NCBI RefSeq assembly: GCF_019565505.1
Contig: NZ_CP067378.1
Location: forward strand, 372,001-436,000
From: Flavobacterium davisii
Lineage (GTDB): Bacteria > Bacteroidota > Bacteroidia > Flavobacteriales > Flavobacteriaceae
DNA length: 64,000 nucleotides
Direction of reading: 5' to 3'
Shown piece by piece: positions 49,991-63,862 of the stretch. The notes beneath the pieces were generated by a model. It saw only the letters and a list, made by a program, of their open reading frames with translations. It was not told the DNA's origin and did no database searches. How positions within the stretch are numbered: position 1 is the first letter of the stretch; the number at the start of each line of letters is the position of its first letter. The translations under genes were made by a program, and so were the position numbers.

Positions 49991-50842
49991 TTAATTGGTT
50001 TGTAAATGATATGTTATTAACCCGTCTATTGGACGTTGTAAGATCTTGCCAATTTTTATATTGTGTTTTTCTAAAGCAGACTTAATTTCATCTTGTAAAA
50101 AATATGCAACTGATCCTATGAAATGATTGGATACTTCTTTATAATTATCAAACTGTTTGATACTGTTTTCTATAAAAGATTCTATTTCTTCATTTATAAT
50201 TTGCTGGCAGAATGACTCGTTTTTATGTTTTATTAAAAACTCTGTAAATGAGGCTAAATAAGCATTTGGATTTGGTTCTTTATATAAATTTTGTTTAATC
50301 ACATCTGCATCTAGGTTATAGGATGCTTCAAAAGTTTCTGCTAATTTTTTAGGCATTTTGTTATAATAATATTCTCTTAACAAATGACGTCCAAAACGGT
50401 TACCAGAACAGTCATCCATAATAATATAACCTAGCGACTGTACTTTTTGGTGTAATATATCACCGTCAAAATAACTACAATTAGATCCTGTTCCTAAAAT
50501 ACTAACAATGGCCTTTTCTCCTTTTAAGGTTGTAGCATACACTGCTGCGTATGTATCTTCATAAACAATAATTTTTGCATTCAAAAAGTATTGTTCAAAG
50601 ATAGAAACTAAAAAGTTCTTCATACGATCCGTTCCGCATCCTGCTCCGTAAAAATATAAATTTGAAATATTTTCTTTATTTTTGTTTAATTCCGAATTAT
50701 CATTTAGACGTTTTAAAACTTCTATTTCTGTTAAAATTTCAGGATTTAAACCTAATGTATGGGTAGAAAATAAAATATTTCCCAAATCATCTATTGCAAT
50801 CCAATCTGCCTTAGTAGAACCACTGTCTATTATTAATTTCAT
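49991..50842 (-). CDS. BadF/BadG-type ATPase, probable N-acetylglucosamine kinase
   Basis: 283-aa sugar kinase of the ASKHA fold. Phosphate-1 motif MKLIIDSGSTKADWIAIDD, phosphate-2-like SILGTGSNCSYFDG, adenosine region HFIGSVAYFLQDE and GYIIMDDCSGNRFGRHLL. Relatives phosphorylate N-acetylglucosamine or related amino sugars, possibly from wall recycling. The conserved order with mgsA directly downstream and gapA/pfkA upstream suggests a role tied to glycolytic flux. Substrate not proven. Confidence 0.85.
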   Translation of the reverse strand: MKLIIDSGSTKADWIAIDDLGNILFSTHTLGLNPEILTEIEVLKRLNDNSELNKNKENISNLYFYGAGCGTDRMKNFLVSIFEQYFLNAKIIVYEDTYAAVYATTLKGEKAIVSILGTGSNCSYFDGDILHQKVQSLGYIIMDDCSGNRFGRHLLREYYYNKMPKKLAETFEASYNLDADVIKQNLYKEPNPNAYLASFTEFLIKHKNESFCQQIINEEIESFIENSIKQFDNYKEVSNHFIGSVAYFLQDEIKSALEKHNIKIGKILQRPIDGLITYHLQTN

Positions 50843-50969
50843 TTGTATAGTTTTTCTCTTTATATTTTCTTTTTATTTATACAATAATTAAAAGACTTTC
50901 ATTAATGCGTAAATCTTTTCTTTTTAAATATTTATTTTATTTTTTAGTATTTTTTTTGGATACACTTTT

Positions 50970-51158
50970 AATCCAAATTTTGCATTAGACTCGAACAAAT
51001 TAAATTGGTGAAGCCAATCTATTCCTTTTATTTTTCTTCCAATTCAAGCACGTACTCCTATTTTAATGACCAAAATAGTTGCTATTCCTTCTTCTAAAAT
51101 TTTCCGTAAGTATTTGTTTTTTTGTCTCACAACGAAGTCTAATACAGAATCTGAATTT
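50970..51158 (+). repeat. Family 1 inverted-repeat element, diverged copy
   Basis: Starts AATCCAAATTTTGCATTAGA and ends GTCTAATACAGAATCTGAAT. It keeps CAAGCACGTACTC, AAAATAGTTGCTATT and AAAATTTTCCGTAAG. It separates the kinase gene from gapA. Confidence 0.75.
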
Positions 51159-51207
51159 AAGGAATAATACGATCAATTGAATAATACTGATTTATTTATA
51201 ATAAAAA

Positions 51208-51236
51208 TCCCGTTTCGTTAAGATGAAGAAACGGGA
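51208..51236 (-). terminator. Rho-independent terminator of gapA
   Basis: TCCCGTTTC / GAAACGGGA stem with an 11-nt loop, followed on the minus strand by a T-run, 21 bp past the gapA stop. Confidence 0.8.
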
Positions 51237-51256
51237 GATAAAAATAATCATTTTCG

Positions 51257-52316
<1,060 letters not shown>

Positions 52317-52404
52317 TTATAAAATTATTTAGCAACGCAACAGATTACTCATATCTATTTTCACGATTTTTGTATTGTTTTATTTTTTAATTTCTAGTTT
52401 TTTA

Positions 52405-53393
<989 letters not shown>

Positions 53394-53553
53394 TAAAAAA
53401 GGGTTTTCTTAATAAGTAAAGTTACAAACGTTCTCTTTACTTAAAAATGATAAATATTATTTTTTGAGCGATTTTTTTACAATCAAAAAGGTAAAAAAGA
53501 TTGACAAATCCTCAACGGAGATCTAAGGTACTATTTTTTGTAGAAATAAACAA

Positions 53554-56500
53554 CTAATTTAATTCAGGAATTCTATCTTCATCTTCTTTTCTTTTTTCTG
53601 AAGATTTCTTATTCCTTTTTTCTGTAAACTGAATGATTTCTGGTAATAAGTCAGAATCTGGTATTTGATCTTTTTGCTGATCTGATTTTCTTTGATCTTT
53701 AATTTTTTTAGAATTAAAAACTTTATACATTAATTCTTTAAATGTATTAAAATCTACCTCGTAACTTAACCCTAATCCTTGTGTATAACCTATTCCTCCT
53801 TGACCTAAATAGGTTATATCATTTTCACGATTAAATACGCGTGCTTTTAGTGAGCCATCTTCATTTAGACGTAATTGAACTTCTACATCTCCTACTACAA
53901 CCGATTCGTTTATTCCGCCAACGGGCACTCCAAATTTACCGTTAATAGTAATTTTATCGCTTATTTGGGTTGAAACGGTAAATCCTACTCGTCCTCCTGT
54001 GGTTGTTTCTTGATTTAATCGATCGTTTTGTACATAATTCAGCCCCAATTTAAAACGTTCATCATTTGCAAATAATTCATCAAACAAGCTATTTGCTCGT
54101 TCCAAGATATTACCGCTAATTACATTTTCTACGACTCCTTTATCTGATAAGAAACTTCCGGATGAGATTAAAGATAATGCTTGTTTTTGGCGTGTATCGA
54201 AATCGTTAAGTTTGTAATCTATTTCTGAACGTAGAACAGAGTTTACTGTTGGAAAATTAATAAAAATATCAGGTTTCGGGTTGGTTAATTTATCTGTTAG
54301 TTTTATAACTACTTCTGTTGGTATTTTTTTATTAAAACTAGGATTATCTAGCAAAATAGATGGGTTGGCTTCTGTTTTATAAATAGCTTCCATATTTAGA
54401 GTCGCATTTAATGGATCTCCATCCCAAGAAATATATCCTCCGTTTTTAACTTTTATTTTTTTATCTATGAATCCTCCATATTTAAAATTATATACCCCAT
54501 CGTACACTTGAAAATCTCCCCACATATTAAATTTACCTAATGTATTTATCTCCATTAGCAAGGAACCCCGACCACGTCCTTTTAGTCCATGTCCATTATT
54601 TTTATTAATGATGACTTCTATTTCTGCAACAGGAGTGATATCTAATTCAAATTTTAATTCTAAACCACTATAATCTTTTTCTTTACTTTTTACGTTATCC
54701 GATATGTTTTTTGAATTTATAAATTTAATATATTTTTTTCAGAGCTAGCTTGATCATCATTAATTGGTATTTTCAAGGAAGATCCTTCTGCAGAAGAAGC
54801 ATTAACATTTATTACTAAGGCATTTGTTGGCCCTTTAATACTTGCTTTTCCATCCATATAAGCTGTTCCGTAATACAATGCGTCTTCATGATCTTTGGTA
54901 TCAAGTACAACAATACGATCAGAATTAATATTAAAATTCAGATACCAATCACTTAATTTGTTGTGTTTTACCCAACCATCCATGGTACCTGTTGTTTTAA
55001 ATTTAGTATCTGTTACTTTTATATCTCGAAATGAAAATTGATTTTCTGTTACTTCTACTATCGAGTTATTGCCAAAATTATAATCTGTATTTAAGTAAGG
55101 TACTTTAATACCTGACTGATTTAAATAAAGTCGTCCATTTATTTCTGGATTATAAATATCTCCTTCAAATTTAGCCGATCCAGAGGCCAGTCCTCTTATG
55201 TCTGTAATTATATCTGCTCCCATAGGTGTAAAAAGGAGAGATCAAAATCTTTGAGTCTGACATCTAGATCCATCAAAGTTTTTTTACCTTGAAAGTACAA
55301 ACTTCCTTCTGTTTTTAGAATATCATTTCCTTTGTTATTTAAGACTGAATTAATTTTAAAATTTCTAAAACTATCATCTCCTGTAACAGCTATATCAAAT
55401 TTTCCTAACGGCAAATTATTAATTCTAAAATCATCAATTGTCAGTTCCGAAGCAGGTTCATAGATACTTTTTTCTTGTTTAAAGTCTATATTCCCATTAA
55501 CTTTCCCTTTCAATCGTAGACTATCTATTGCAGGTGTAATTTTATCTAACTCTACATCTTTAAATGATAATCGAAGATCTTTATAGGTGGAATCTCTTAG
55601 CACTCCCATTAATTCCATTGCTTGGTTTTTATGTGAAAGAGCGATTTTTTCTATTGAGAAATCGGTTAGTTTTTTATTAAATACAATTTTATTATTATCT
55701 TCTTCTTTTTCATTCAGAAACCATAAATAATTTTTAAAATTAATTTCTGATTTTTTAATTCCTACTACACTTTTATTATTTTGATCAATAGTATGGTATA
55801 AATTTAAATTATAAAAGTCTTCTGCTTTATCGCCTCCTTTAAACTCTGTTCTAACAAATAAAGTATCATTTGAGGTTATATTTATTAAACTCATTTTTGA
55901 AACTTTATAGTGTTTTGTTTTAATACTATCCATTTCAACATAAGCGTTGTATAGAGGATTTTTATTATCTATGTCTACACTAATATTATCAAATTCATTA
56001 TCGTATGCTTTTATTTTGGGTGATTTAAAATTTAGTTTAAACAAGCCTTCGTTTGAATTTATTTCACCTTTCATAAAAGTGTTTTCACCTAATGAAATTT
56101 CAGGATAAAATATTTCTATTAATTTACTGTAAACATTAAAATCAAATTTCATAAATTGTCCCTTACTTACCTTATTGGGTGAATAATTAGCATAAAGACT
56201 TCCTAATGAATTTTCTACTAAGTCGGGTAATTCTTTAAATTTAAATCGTCCCTCTACTTTTCCTTCAACTATATCGGGTGAATTAATTGTAATGGTTCTG
56301 AATCCATCTTTTTCAAAAGTAGATTGAACTATAAAATCATCAAAAAAATAGGTTTCTTTTGGATTTTCATAAGATGTTTTATTTATATAAACATTTCCAT
56401 AAATGTTATCTATTGAATTTCCTTGTAAATTCATTCTTACATCTCCTCTAAAGACAGAAACTGCATCGGAGGTATAAAGATTTATTTTTTTAAGATTGGC

Positions 56501-58095
56501 ATACTCTACTTTTGCATGAAATTCGTACTTATTTTCTTTTCTAGTCAGGTCTAAAAAACCGTCAAAATCCATAACTAAATTAGGATCATTGGCTTTTATC
56601 GAGCCTTCAAAAACAGATTTATTCATCTCGCCATCTACAACTATATTTTTGTAATTGTATTTATTATAATAAATGCTCTGAACAGTTCCTTTTATTTTTG
56701 TATTTAAATATTTTTCTGTAAATCCTTTACCGTCTACTGCTGTATCTAAATTTACAATTCCTAAATCTTTTCGATTTAAAAATTTACCTAAATCAAACTC
56801 TGTCAGTTTAACGTTACCTACATAGGTAGCATTATCAATATTATTAATATTGGTCATGACTAAATTTGTTTTAGCAATTCCTAGTGCAGAAACTAATGAA
56901 ACATTTGCTTTTAGGTTTTTAAAATTTATTTCTGCTTGTCCATTTAATGAAAAAGTACCTAATTTTTTAAAATTGGTTGGCAATTTTTTCCCTAAAATAT
57001 TGGGTAATATTTTAGTTAAATGATCATACGTCGATGTTATTTTGGTGAAATATCCTTTTACATAATAGGCGTTTTTTTCTTTGAAAAGAGATTTTTAAAT
57101 CGAAAATCACCTCTTATCTGTGATCCAAAATCATCTAATAAAACCAATCTTTTAGTAAAAAAGTTGTTTAAAGTCCCTAATAATTTACCTTTTACTTTGT
57201 ATTTTAAATTTTTACCGAACTCTCCGTAAAATTTATTTAAATCATTAGATGAAATTATTCCTTCTTGGATTTTCACATCAAATAGGACTTTATTATTAAA
57301 GTCTGCAAAATCTTTGCGATCATAACGTAATTCAACATCTCCTATTAAATTAGATTCTGATGTTTTTAGCTTTAGTTCTGCTAGATGAATATTTTTTTTT
57401 TGTATAGGTAAAATTAGACGAGGATTCTTCTATTTCTATACCTCTGTTATCTACAAATGACATTTCATCAATCTGAGTTGTAACGTCAGGTCCTAAAATT
57501 TTAAATTTATGCGTTTCTGCATTTAATTTTTGGCACTAAAAACTAAAGGGTCTCTCATGTTATCGTCCCAATAATAAAATGCGCTATTAATTAAGTGAAT
57601 ATTTTTAATGGTCATTAGAAATTTTTTCTTGGAAGTAGAAGGAGTTCCATCATCAAAAAGTTCTATAAATTTATCCAAATTTGTATCACGTTCACCTTTA
57701 TAATTTCTAATTTTAAATGTAAGCCCATCCATTCTGACCTCTCCAAAATGCAAATCACCATCTATCAATTTTTTCAAATCTAAAATATTGGTTTTTAATA
57801 CATTTATATGAAAAAGTGTATCTTTTTTATAGTCTTTAATGAAAACTTTTTTTAGTTTAACTCCCCCAAAAACTGTAAAATTTGCTTCTTGAACTGTAAT
57901 ATCTGTACCAAATTCTTCATTTAAAAAGGCTGTTGCATATTGGCCTAATCGAGTTTGAACAGAAGGCATAGACAGTGCTATGACCAATGTGAGTAACAAT
58001 AATACTAAGCCAAGAAAAAAATACATCTTGCACTTTAAAATCGTTACCCACAGTCTTTTTTTGTTTTTTTTTACTTCACCTTCTTGCTCTTCCAA
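53554..58095 (-). CDS. Translocation/assembly module protein TamB-like (five indels)
   Basis: Giant envelope protein of the AsmA/TamB group, about 1514 aa, spanning the periplasm and linked to outer-membrane assembly or lipid transport. One N-terminal membrane anchor (MYFFLGLVLLLLTLVIALSM) is followed by long repetitive beta-strand segments, and by the C-terminal DUF490/TamB domain (GLELKFELDITPVAEIEVII, DFQVYDGVYNFKYGG, GNILERANSLFDELF, YTQGLGLSYEVDF). Breaks at about 57532, 57400, 57072, 55240 and 54735 are all in A/T runs; correcting them gives one uninterrupted frame. It is transcribed divergently from tsaD, the usual flavobacterial arrangement. Confidence 0.9.
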
Positions 58096-58124
58096 AGGAA
58101 ATATTTTTTTGAGTTAAAATTTAG

Positions 58125-58132
58125 TAACTTTG
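58125..58132 (+). promoter_or_regulatory. Candidate -7 box of tsaD
   Basis: TAACTTTG, exact TAnnTTTG match, about 70 bp upstream of the tsaD ATG in the divergent tamB-tsaD gap. Confidence 0.45.
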
Positions 58133-58200
58133 GCACGGGTTGTAAAAATAATCTATTCCTTGATTTTATACAACTTTACAAACAAATTCTATGCTTTAAA

Positions 58201-59221
58201 ATGAAAATAGAAGATATTTATATACTAGCAATTGAAAGCTCTTGTGATGATACGGCCTGTGCCGTATTACACAACGATAAAATGTTATCAAATGTTGTTG
58301 CACGTCAGAATATTCATGAAGAATATGGAGGCGTAGTACCCGAATTAGCCTCTAGAGCACATCAGCAAAACATTGTTCCTGTAGTAGATGTAGCACTTAA
58401 AAAAGCAGGAATATCGAAAGAGCAGTTATCTGCTATAGCCTTTACACAAGGCCCGGATTAATGGGATCTTTATTGGTTGGTGGTTCTTTTGCAAAAAGTA
58501 TGGCCATGGCTTTAAACATACCTTTAATAGCAGTTAATCACATGCACGCTCATATATTAGCTCATTTTATAAATGAAGATGGATATTCTAAACCTGATTT
58601 TCCTTTTTAGCGCTCACCATATCAGGAGGTCATACTCAGATTGTAAAAGTTAAAAGTTTTTTTGATATGGAAATCATTGGAGAAACTACTGATGATGCCG
58701 TAGGAGAAGCCTTTGATAAATCTGCTAAAATATTAGGTCTACCTTACCACGGTGGCCCTCTTATAGATCAATACGCTCAACTAGGAAATCCTAAACGTTT
58801 TATTTTCACGAAACCTAAGGTTGATGGACTTCATTTTAGTTTTAGTGGACTTAAAACACAAATCTTATATTTTATTCAAAAAAATGTAAAAGAAAACCCC
58901 CATTTTATTAATGAAAATCTAAATGATATCTGTGCTTCTATACAAAATATTATCATTACAATTCTGATGGATAAAATAAAAGAAGCCTCTATACAAACAG
59001 GCATTACACAAATTGCTATAGGAGGCGGTGTATCTGCCAACAGCGGTATTCGTAAAACTTTAAAGGAAGCTGAAAAAAAATATCACTGGACAACCTTCAT
59101 CCCTAAATTTGAATACACGACTGACAATGCAGGTATGATAGGTATAGTTGGCTACTACAAATTTTTAGAAAATCATTTTAGTAATAACACTGTCACTTCT
59201 AAAGCTAGAATAGAGTTTTAA
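58201..59221 (+). CDS. tsaD: tRNA N6-threonylcarbamoyladenosine transferase TsaD (two indels)
   Basis: Essential enzyme installing t6A37 on ANN-decoding tRNAs. It starts [20 protein letters not shown]; then come the metal-binding histidines in [17 protein letters not shown] and [41 protein letters not shown], and [12 protein letters not shown] near the C-terminus. The frame breaks at 58452 (CCCGGG read as CCCGG) and about 58607 (T-run one short). Correction gives the standard 340 aa. I start at 58201, not at the longer frame from 58084, because homology begins there. Confidence 0.96.
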
Positions 59222-59269
59222 AAGACTACACTTGATTGAAAACAAAAAATAACAACAAAAAAAGCGATA

Positions 59270-59974
59270 ATGCAATTATTCTACAATCCAGATATAACGA
59301 TTACTTCTAGTGATTTTTCTTTTGACAAAGAGGAAAGTAAGCATATAGTTAAAGTATTACGCAAAAAAGAAAATGATCTTTTATTTGTTACCAATGGTAC
59401 TGGTTTTTTATTTGAAACAGAAATTGTTTTAGCCTCAGAAAAAAAATGTATAGTAAAAATAAAAAATCATAAAGAATTTAAACAAAATCATTTTCGTTTA
59501 CATTTAGCAGTCGCACCAACTAAAATGAATGAACGTTATGAGTGGTTTTTAGAAAAAGCAACAGAAATAGGCATACAAGAAATAACGCCTATTATTTGTG
59601 AGCATTCTGAAAGAACTATTATAAAAATAGACCGTTTAGATAAAATCATCCAGTCCGCCATGAAACAATCTAATCAATTTCATTTACCTAAATTAAACGA
59701 AGCTATTCCTTTTAAAGATTTTCTTAATCAAAATTTTGAAGGACAAATGTTTATTGCTCATTGTGAAGATAGCCATAAGAAAAGCTTAAAAAATGAAATT
59801 ATAGCCAACTCTAAATACACTATTTTAATTGGTCCTGAAGGTGATTTTTCAGAAAATGAAATAAAATTAGCTATCAGCAAAGGATTTATTCCCGTTACTT
59901 TAGGAAACACAAGATTAAGAACAGAAACTGCTGCTGTGGTTGCTTGCCATAGTGTCGTTTTTAGTAACGAATAA
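59270..59974 (+). CDS. rsmE: 16S rRNA m3U1498 methyltransferase
   Basis: SPOUT-class RNA methyltransferase, 234 aa, uninterrupted. N-terminal PUA-like part KEESKHIVKVLRKKENDLLF; the SPOUT domain has LAVAPTKMNERYEWFLEKAT, EIGIQEITPIICEHSERT, and the knot motifs ILIGPEGDFSENEI and VTLGNTRLRTETAAVVA. It follows tsaD by 48 bp on the same strand. Confidence 0.96.
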   Translation: MQLFYNPDITITSSDFSFDKEESKHIVKVLRKKENDLLFVTNGTGFLFETEIVLASEKKCIVKIKNHKEFKQNHFRLHLAVAPTKMNERYEWFLEKATEIGIQEITPIICEHSERTIIKIDRLDKIIQSAMKQSNQFHLPKLNEAIPFKDFLNQNFEGQMFIAHCEDSHKKSLKNEIIANSKYTILIGPEGDFSENEIKLAISKGFIPVTLGNTRLRTETAAVVACHSVVFSNE

Positions 59975-60087
59975 AGACCTTTTTTATTTTTTTACAATTT
60001 TAGAATAGTAATTCCTTAATCGTAATATAAAAAAATATAATTTTATTCCTGCAATACCTCTATTTTATTTAAATAAATAAAGTTTAT

Positions 60088-60740
60088 ATGTTTTTAAAAA
60101 TGATCAGAATATATCTTATTTTTTTTAGCTTTTTCAACTTATCTGTTTTTTCTCAAGAAATAGCTTTATTAAAATATAGCGGTGGTGGCGACTGGTATGC
60201 TAACCCCACCTCGCTCCCTAATTTAATAAAATTCAGCAACCAAACAATCAATACACGCATAAAAAGTAAACCTTCAACAGTTACTCCGGTAGCAACGATA
60301 TTTTTTCCTATCCTTTTATACACATGACCGGACATGGAAATGTTATTTTTAACCCACAAGAAGCTGAAAATTTAAGAAATTATTTAAATGCAGGAGGTTT
60401 TTTACATATAGACGATAATTATGGTATGGATCAGTATGTTCGAAATGAAATTAAAAAACTTTTCCCTAACCAATCTTTAGTTGAAATTCCTTCTTCCCAT
60501 ATTATTTTTCAAAAACCCTATTCTTTTCCTTCTGGATTACCCAAGATACACGAACATGAGGGTAAAAGACCACAGGCTTTTGGTATATTTCTAAATAATC
60601 GTCTAACACTATTGTACACATACGAATGTGACCTAGGCGATGGATGGGAAGATTATGAGGTACATAACAACCCTAAAGAAGTACGTGAAAAAGCTTTAAA
60701 AATGGGAGCCAATATCTTAAATTACGTTTTTAATCATTAA
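60088..60740 (+). CDS. DUF4159 domain protein (one indel)
   Basis: About 217-aa exported protein. The signal peptide (IYLIFFSFFNLSVFSQ) is followed by EIALLKYSGGGDWYANPTSL, HMTGHGNVIFN, the GGFLHIDDNYGMDQYVR segment, and LGDGWEDYEVHNNP. At 60286 CCGGG is read as CCGG; adding G restores TVTPGSNDIFSYPFIHMTGH. Function unknown; it resembles glutamine-amidotransferase-like folds used in envelope proteins. The location between rsmE and a TrmH gene is conserved in Flavobacteriaceae. A later start at 60100 is possible. Confidence 0.88.
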
Positions 60741-60744
60741 TAAT

Positions 60745-61254
60745 TTGGAACAACTTACTCATTACAACTCTCCTTTCGAAACTAAAAAATTCCCTATAAC
60801 TGTAGTCTGCGATGGTGTTTACTTTCAAGAAAACATAGGAAGTATTTTCCGAATTTGTGATGCCATGGGGGTTTCTAAAATCATTTTTTCTGGATCTAAC
60901 TTTATTTTTTCTGAACGTAAAATAAACAAAACATCTAGAAGTACTCACAAAAAAATTTCTTTTGAAATCATTAAAGAACAGGAATCTCTTATAAACTACC
61001 TCAATACAACCCCTTCTACTTGTATTGCATTAGAAATAACCCAATCTAGCATTCCTTTAAACAAAATCAAAATTTCTTCAAACCTTCCCATAACCTTAAT
61101 AATTGGCAATGAAATACAAGGTATTTCTCCTGAAATATTAACACTTTCAACTATTCAAACTCACATCCCCATGTTTGGTCATAACAGTAGTATGAATGTT
61201 GTACAAGCTTTATCTATAGCTCTCTATGAATTAACTCAAGCATTCCACTTATAA
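60745..61254 (+). CDS. TrmH family RNA methyltransferase
   Basis: 169-aa SPOUT methyltransferase. Motif 1 region VCDGVYFQENIGSIFRICDA, then CIALEITQSSIPL, motif 2 LIIGNEIQGISPEIL and motif 3 IPMFGHNSSMNVVQALSIAL, all intact. The likely start is TTG at 60745, 5 bp after the DUF4159 stop; no upstream ATG fits. The target is probably a tRNA or rRNA 2'-O-ribose; this compact form lacks the substrate-binding extension of RlmB. Confidence 0.9.
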   Translation: MEQLTHYNSPFETKKFPITVVCDGVYFQENIGSIFRICDAMGVSKIIFSGSNFIFSERKINKTSRSTHKKISFEIIKEQESLINYLNTTPSTCIALEITQSSIPLNKIKISSNLPITLIIGNEIQGISPEILTLSTIQTHIPMFGHNSSMNVVQALSIALYELTQAFHL

Positions 61255-61322
61255 CAAAATCTATTACATCATAATATTATTACTTTAAAATAATTTTAAA
61301 ATCTGAATAACACACCTATTTA

Positions 61323-61512
61323 AATCCAAATTCTTAATTAAACTTCGTTATAAAACAAGATTTTTTAATAAATCAAATGCGCATGGAAAATTTTAAAAGA
61401 AGAAATAACGAATTATTTTGACGATTAAAAAGACATACGTGCTTTAATTTTAAAAAAAGTAGTATACATTTAGCTTCACCAATTCACTTCAAGTCTAATA
61501 GCAGATTTTGGA
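61323..61512 (-). repeat. Family 1 inverted-repeat element, decayed inverted copy
   Basis: Reverse orientation: AATCCAAATTCTTAATTAAA at the start, GGAAAATTTTAAAAGAAGAA and AACGAATTATTTTGACGATT in the middle, CAAGTCTAATAGCAGATTTT at the end. Confidence 0.65.
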
Positions 61513-61776
61513 TAAAACTTTACAGACAAAATATTTATTTATATAAAAATGTTTTTAAATCTACCCCCCCTTATAAGATAAACCTAAATCATGTACTAGA
61601 CTTTGTGATGAAAATGAACAAAAACTCCCCTTACAGATATTACAATCTAAAAATCAACTACTTAACACACATTATATCTCTTATATAACAGAAAAATCAG
61701 ATTATTAGCCTTATGCAATTTACTTTATTTATTCATAGGTTAATTAACTAGAAATGATCTTTCTATTTCATATTTT

Positions 61777-61953
61777 AACATAAGTTCGACATAAAAACAT
61801 TGATTTTTAACACATTACACAAAAACTTTGTGCTTCCGTTAGCGTTTTCTTTGTGTTTTTCATCGTATAGCTATTACACAAAGTTCCTCAAAGAAATATG
61901 AAAGAACTGTTTATTAGCAAGTTAAAAGTTTTCTTAAGTCCAACTCACGTTAT
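61777..61953. repeat. Short inverted-repeat element, family 2, copy 2
   Basis: About 177 bp with ends TAACATAAGTTCGACATAAA and CCAACTCACGTTA. The interior matches the 9123 copy (ACACAAAAACTTTGTGCTTC, CACAAAGTTCCTCAAAGAAA, GAACTGTTTATTAGCAAGTT). The remaining gap from 61954 to 62412 is AT-rich leader DNA of the next gene with no other feature seen. Confidence 0.75.
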
Positions 61954-62412
61954 TTTATCTATTTTTCACTTCACAGCCCTACTATGTCATGTAAAAAAAC
62001 AAAAATCTTCTTTTTTTTGTTTCAAACAAAAAGTTTTCCCCATTTCATATACAACCTCTAATCTTTATAATAAAAAATCACTCCTTTTCAATAAACATTT
62101 AATACCTGATTATATTCATTTTTTTTAGACTTACAAACAGAATTATACATTTTAAAATTATTTAACATATTGATTTTTTTATACATTACAAACAAAAAAG
62201 CAAAAAACAAGAATAAAAATTAACATTATATTTTTAATAAATAAACAACAAAAACAAACAATAAATACATTATATACATATTAAAACAAAATAAAATAGA
62301 TATAAACCTAAAAAAATCAATTTTAATGATAAATATATTTTTAAAATTAAAATATATTTTATATCATTGCACCAGAATAAAACAAAAATTATCAACCCAA
62401 AACCAATTAATT

Positions 62413-63366
62413 ATGAAAAAAGTTTTATTGTCAGCATCAATAGCATTCATGATGTTTTCTTGTCAAAAAGAGGATAATTCTTCAACAGACCAAGTAGATA
62501 CTACAGCTCATAGAGGATGTGCATCTCATGAAGTTTTAGAAAGACAAATGCAAGAAGACCCGGGGATTAGCTTCAAGAATGGCTGCTATCGAACAACAAA
62601 CATCTGAAGTTATCAAAAATAATCGTTTGGTAAACGGTGTTATCGAAATTCCTGTTATTTTCAATGTTTTATACAATGGCACAACAGAAAATATTTCATT
62701 AGCTCAATTACAGTCTCAGATCGATGTTTTAAATGCAGATTATGCAGCTACAAATGCAGACTATAACACGGCTAACAACCCTTATTCTTCTGTAAGAAGT
62801 GGTAATTTCAATGTTCGTTTTGTCTTAGATCAAGTAATTCGTAAAAGCACCAAAAAAAGAAGTTGGGGGACTGACGATTCTATGAAAAAATCAACTCAAG
62901 GTGGAATAAGCCCTACTTCTCCAACAACAAAACTAAATATTTGGGTTTGTAATTTAGGTTCTAGTTTACTAGGGTACGCTCAATTCCTGGCGGTGCTGCT
63001 GCAACTGACGGTGTTGTATTACACTATAAATATACAGGAACAACGGGTACAGCTACTGCTCCATTCAATTTAGGAAGAACAGCTACTCATGAGGTAGGCC
63101 ACTGGATGAATTTACGTCATATATGGGGTGATGCAAACTGTGGAAATGATTTTGTAGCAGACACTCCTCTTCATGATTCTTCAAACTATGGAGTACCTGC
63201 TGTTGGACATAGATCAACTTGTACTGGTACACCACTAGAAATGTATATGAATTATATGGATTACACTGATGACAGAGGTATGTATATGTTCTCTCAAGGA
63301 CAAAAAGAAAGATCATTAGCTATCTTTGCTGCTGGTGGAGCTAGAGCTTCATTTGCTCAACCATAA
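62413..63366 (+). CDS. Zinc metalloprotease, M43 family, copy 2 (two compensating indels)
   Basis: 317 aa after correction, the same length as the paralogue at 35180. Lipoprotein signal MKKVLLSASIAFMMFSC, propeptide HRGCASHEVLERQMQED, catalytic TATHEVGHWMNLRHIWGD, DTPLHDSS and MYMNYMDYTDD. The frame is lost at 62559-62565 (CCCGGG with one extra G) and recovered after 62986 (CCCTGG read as CCTGG). Aligning with the paralogue confirms both corrections (EDPGLASRM; AQFPGGAAATDGV). It has its own terminator and a long AT-rich leader. Confidence 0.93.
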
Positions 63367-63412
63367 TAAATAAAAATAAAATCATATTTTCTCATAATAG
63401 TTTTTTTACTTT

Positions 63413-63438
63413 AAAGCCTGATCTTATGATCAGGCTTT
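63413..63438 (+). terminator. Stem-loop terminator of the second M43 gene
   Basis: AAAGCCTGATC-TTAT-GATCAGGCTTT, 11-bp perfect stem 46 bp after the stop. Unrelated in sequence to the terminator of the first M43 gene. Confidence 0.8.
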
Positions 63439-63481
63439 AACATTTTTATCAAATTTATATTTTAGCTAAAATACCGCATTA

Positions 63482-63682
63482 AACCCAGATTACGCATTAG
63501 ACCCGAGCGTAGCGAATAGACGAAGTAAATCTATTCCACTTTATTTTTCTTCAAATTCAAGCATGTACTCAAATTTTAATCATCAAAATAGTTCACTATT
63601 TCTTCTTCTAAAATTTTCCGTGAGCACTTGAATTTATTGAAATTTTTTGTTTTACAACCAAGTCTAATGCGGAATCTGGGTT
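63482..63682 (+). repeat. Family 1 inverted-repeat element (MITE-like), intact copy
   Basis: 201 bp, ends AACCCAGATTACGCATTAGA and TCTAATGCGGAATCTGGGTT. Differs from 38482 at only a few positions (e.g. GCATGTACTC for GCACGTACTC). Confidence 0.9.
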
Positions 63683-63862
63683 AAACTCGAAATGAATTGG
63701 CAAAGCCAAATTTATACTCTTTTATTTCTCCTCCAATCCAAGCATCTATTCAAATCTTAATCATGAAAAGTAGTTCATTTATTTCTTCTATAATTTTTCA
63801 TAAATGCTTGAATCTATTCGGAATTTTTGTTTTATAACAAAGTTTAATACGAAATCTAAGGT
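63681..63862 (+). repeat. Family 1 element, diverged copy in tandem with the intact one
   Basis: Begins within the last bases of the previous copy and follows the same order (CTCGAAATGAATTGG, CCAATCCAAGCAT, TCATGAAAAGTAGTTCATTT, AGTTTAATACGAAATCTAAG). It lacks the left terminal repeat, so the younger copy may have inserted into its end. Confidence 0.65.

Noticed and set aside
61898..62128. A 76-aa frame starting MKELFISKLKVF
   Set aside because: It begins inside the family 2 repeat and runs into unrelated AT-rich DNA; the other repeat copy does not keep the frame, so it is not a credible gene.
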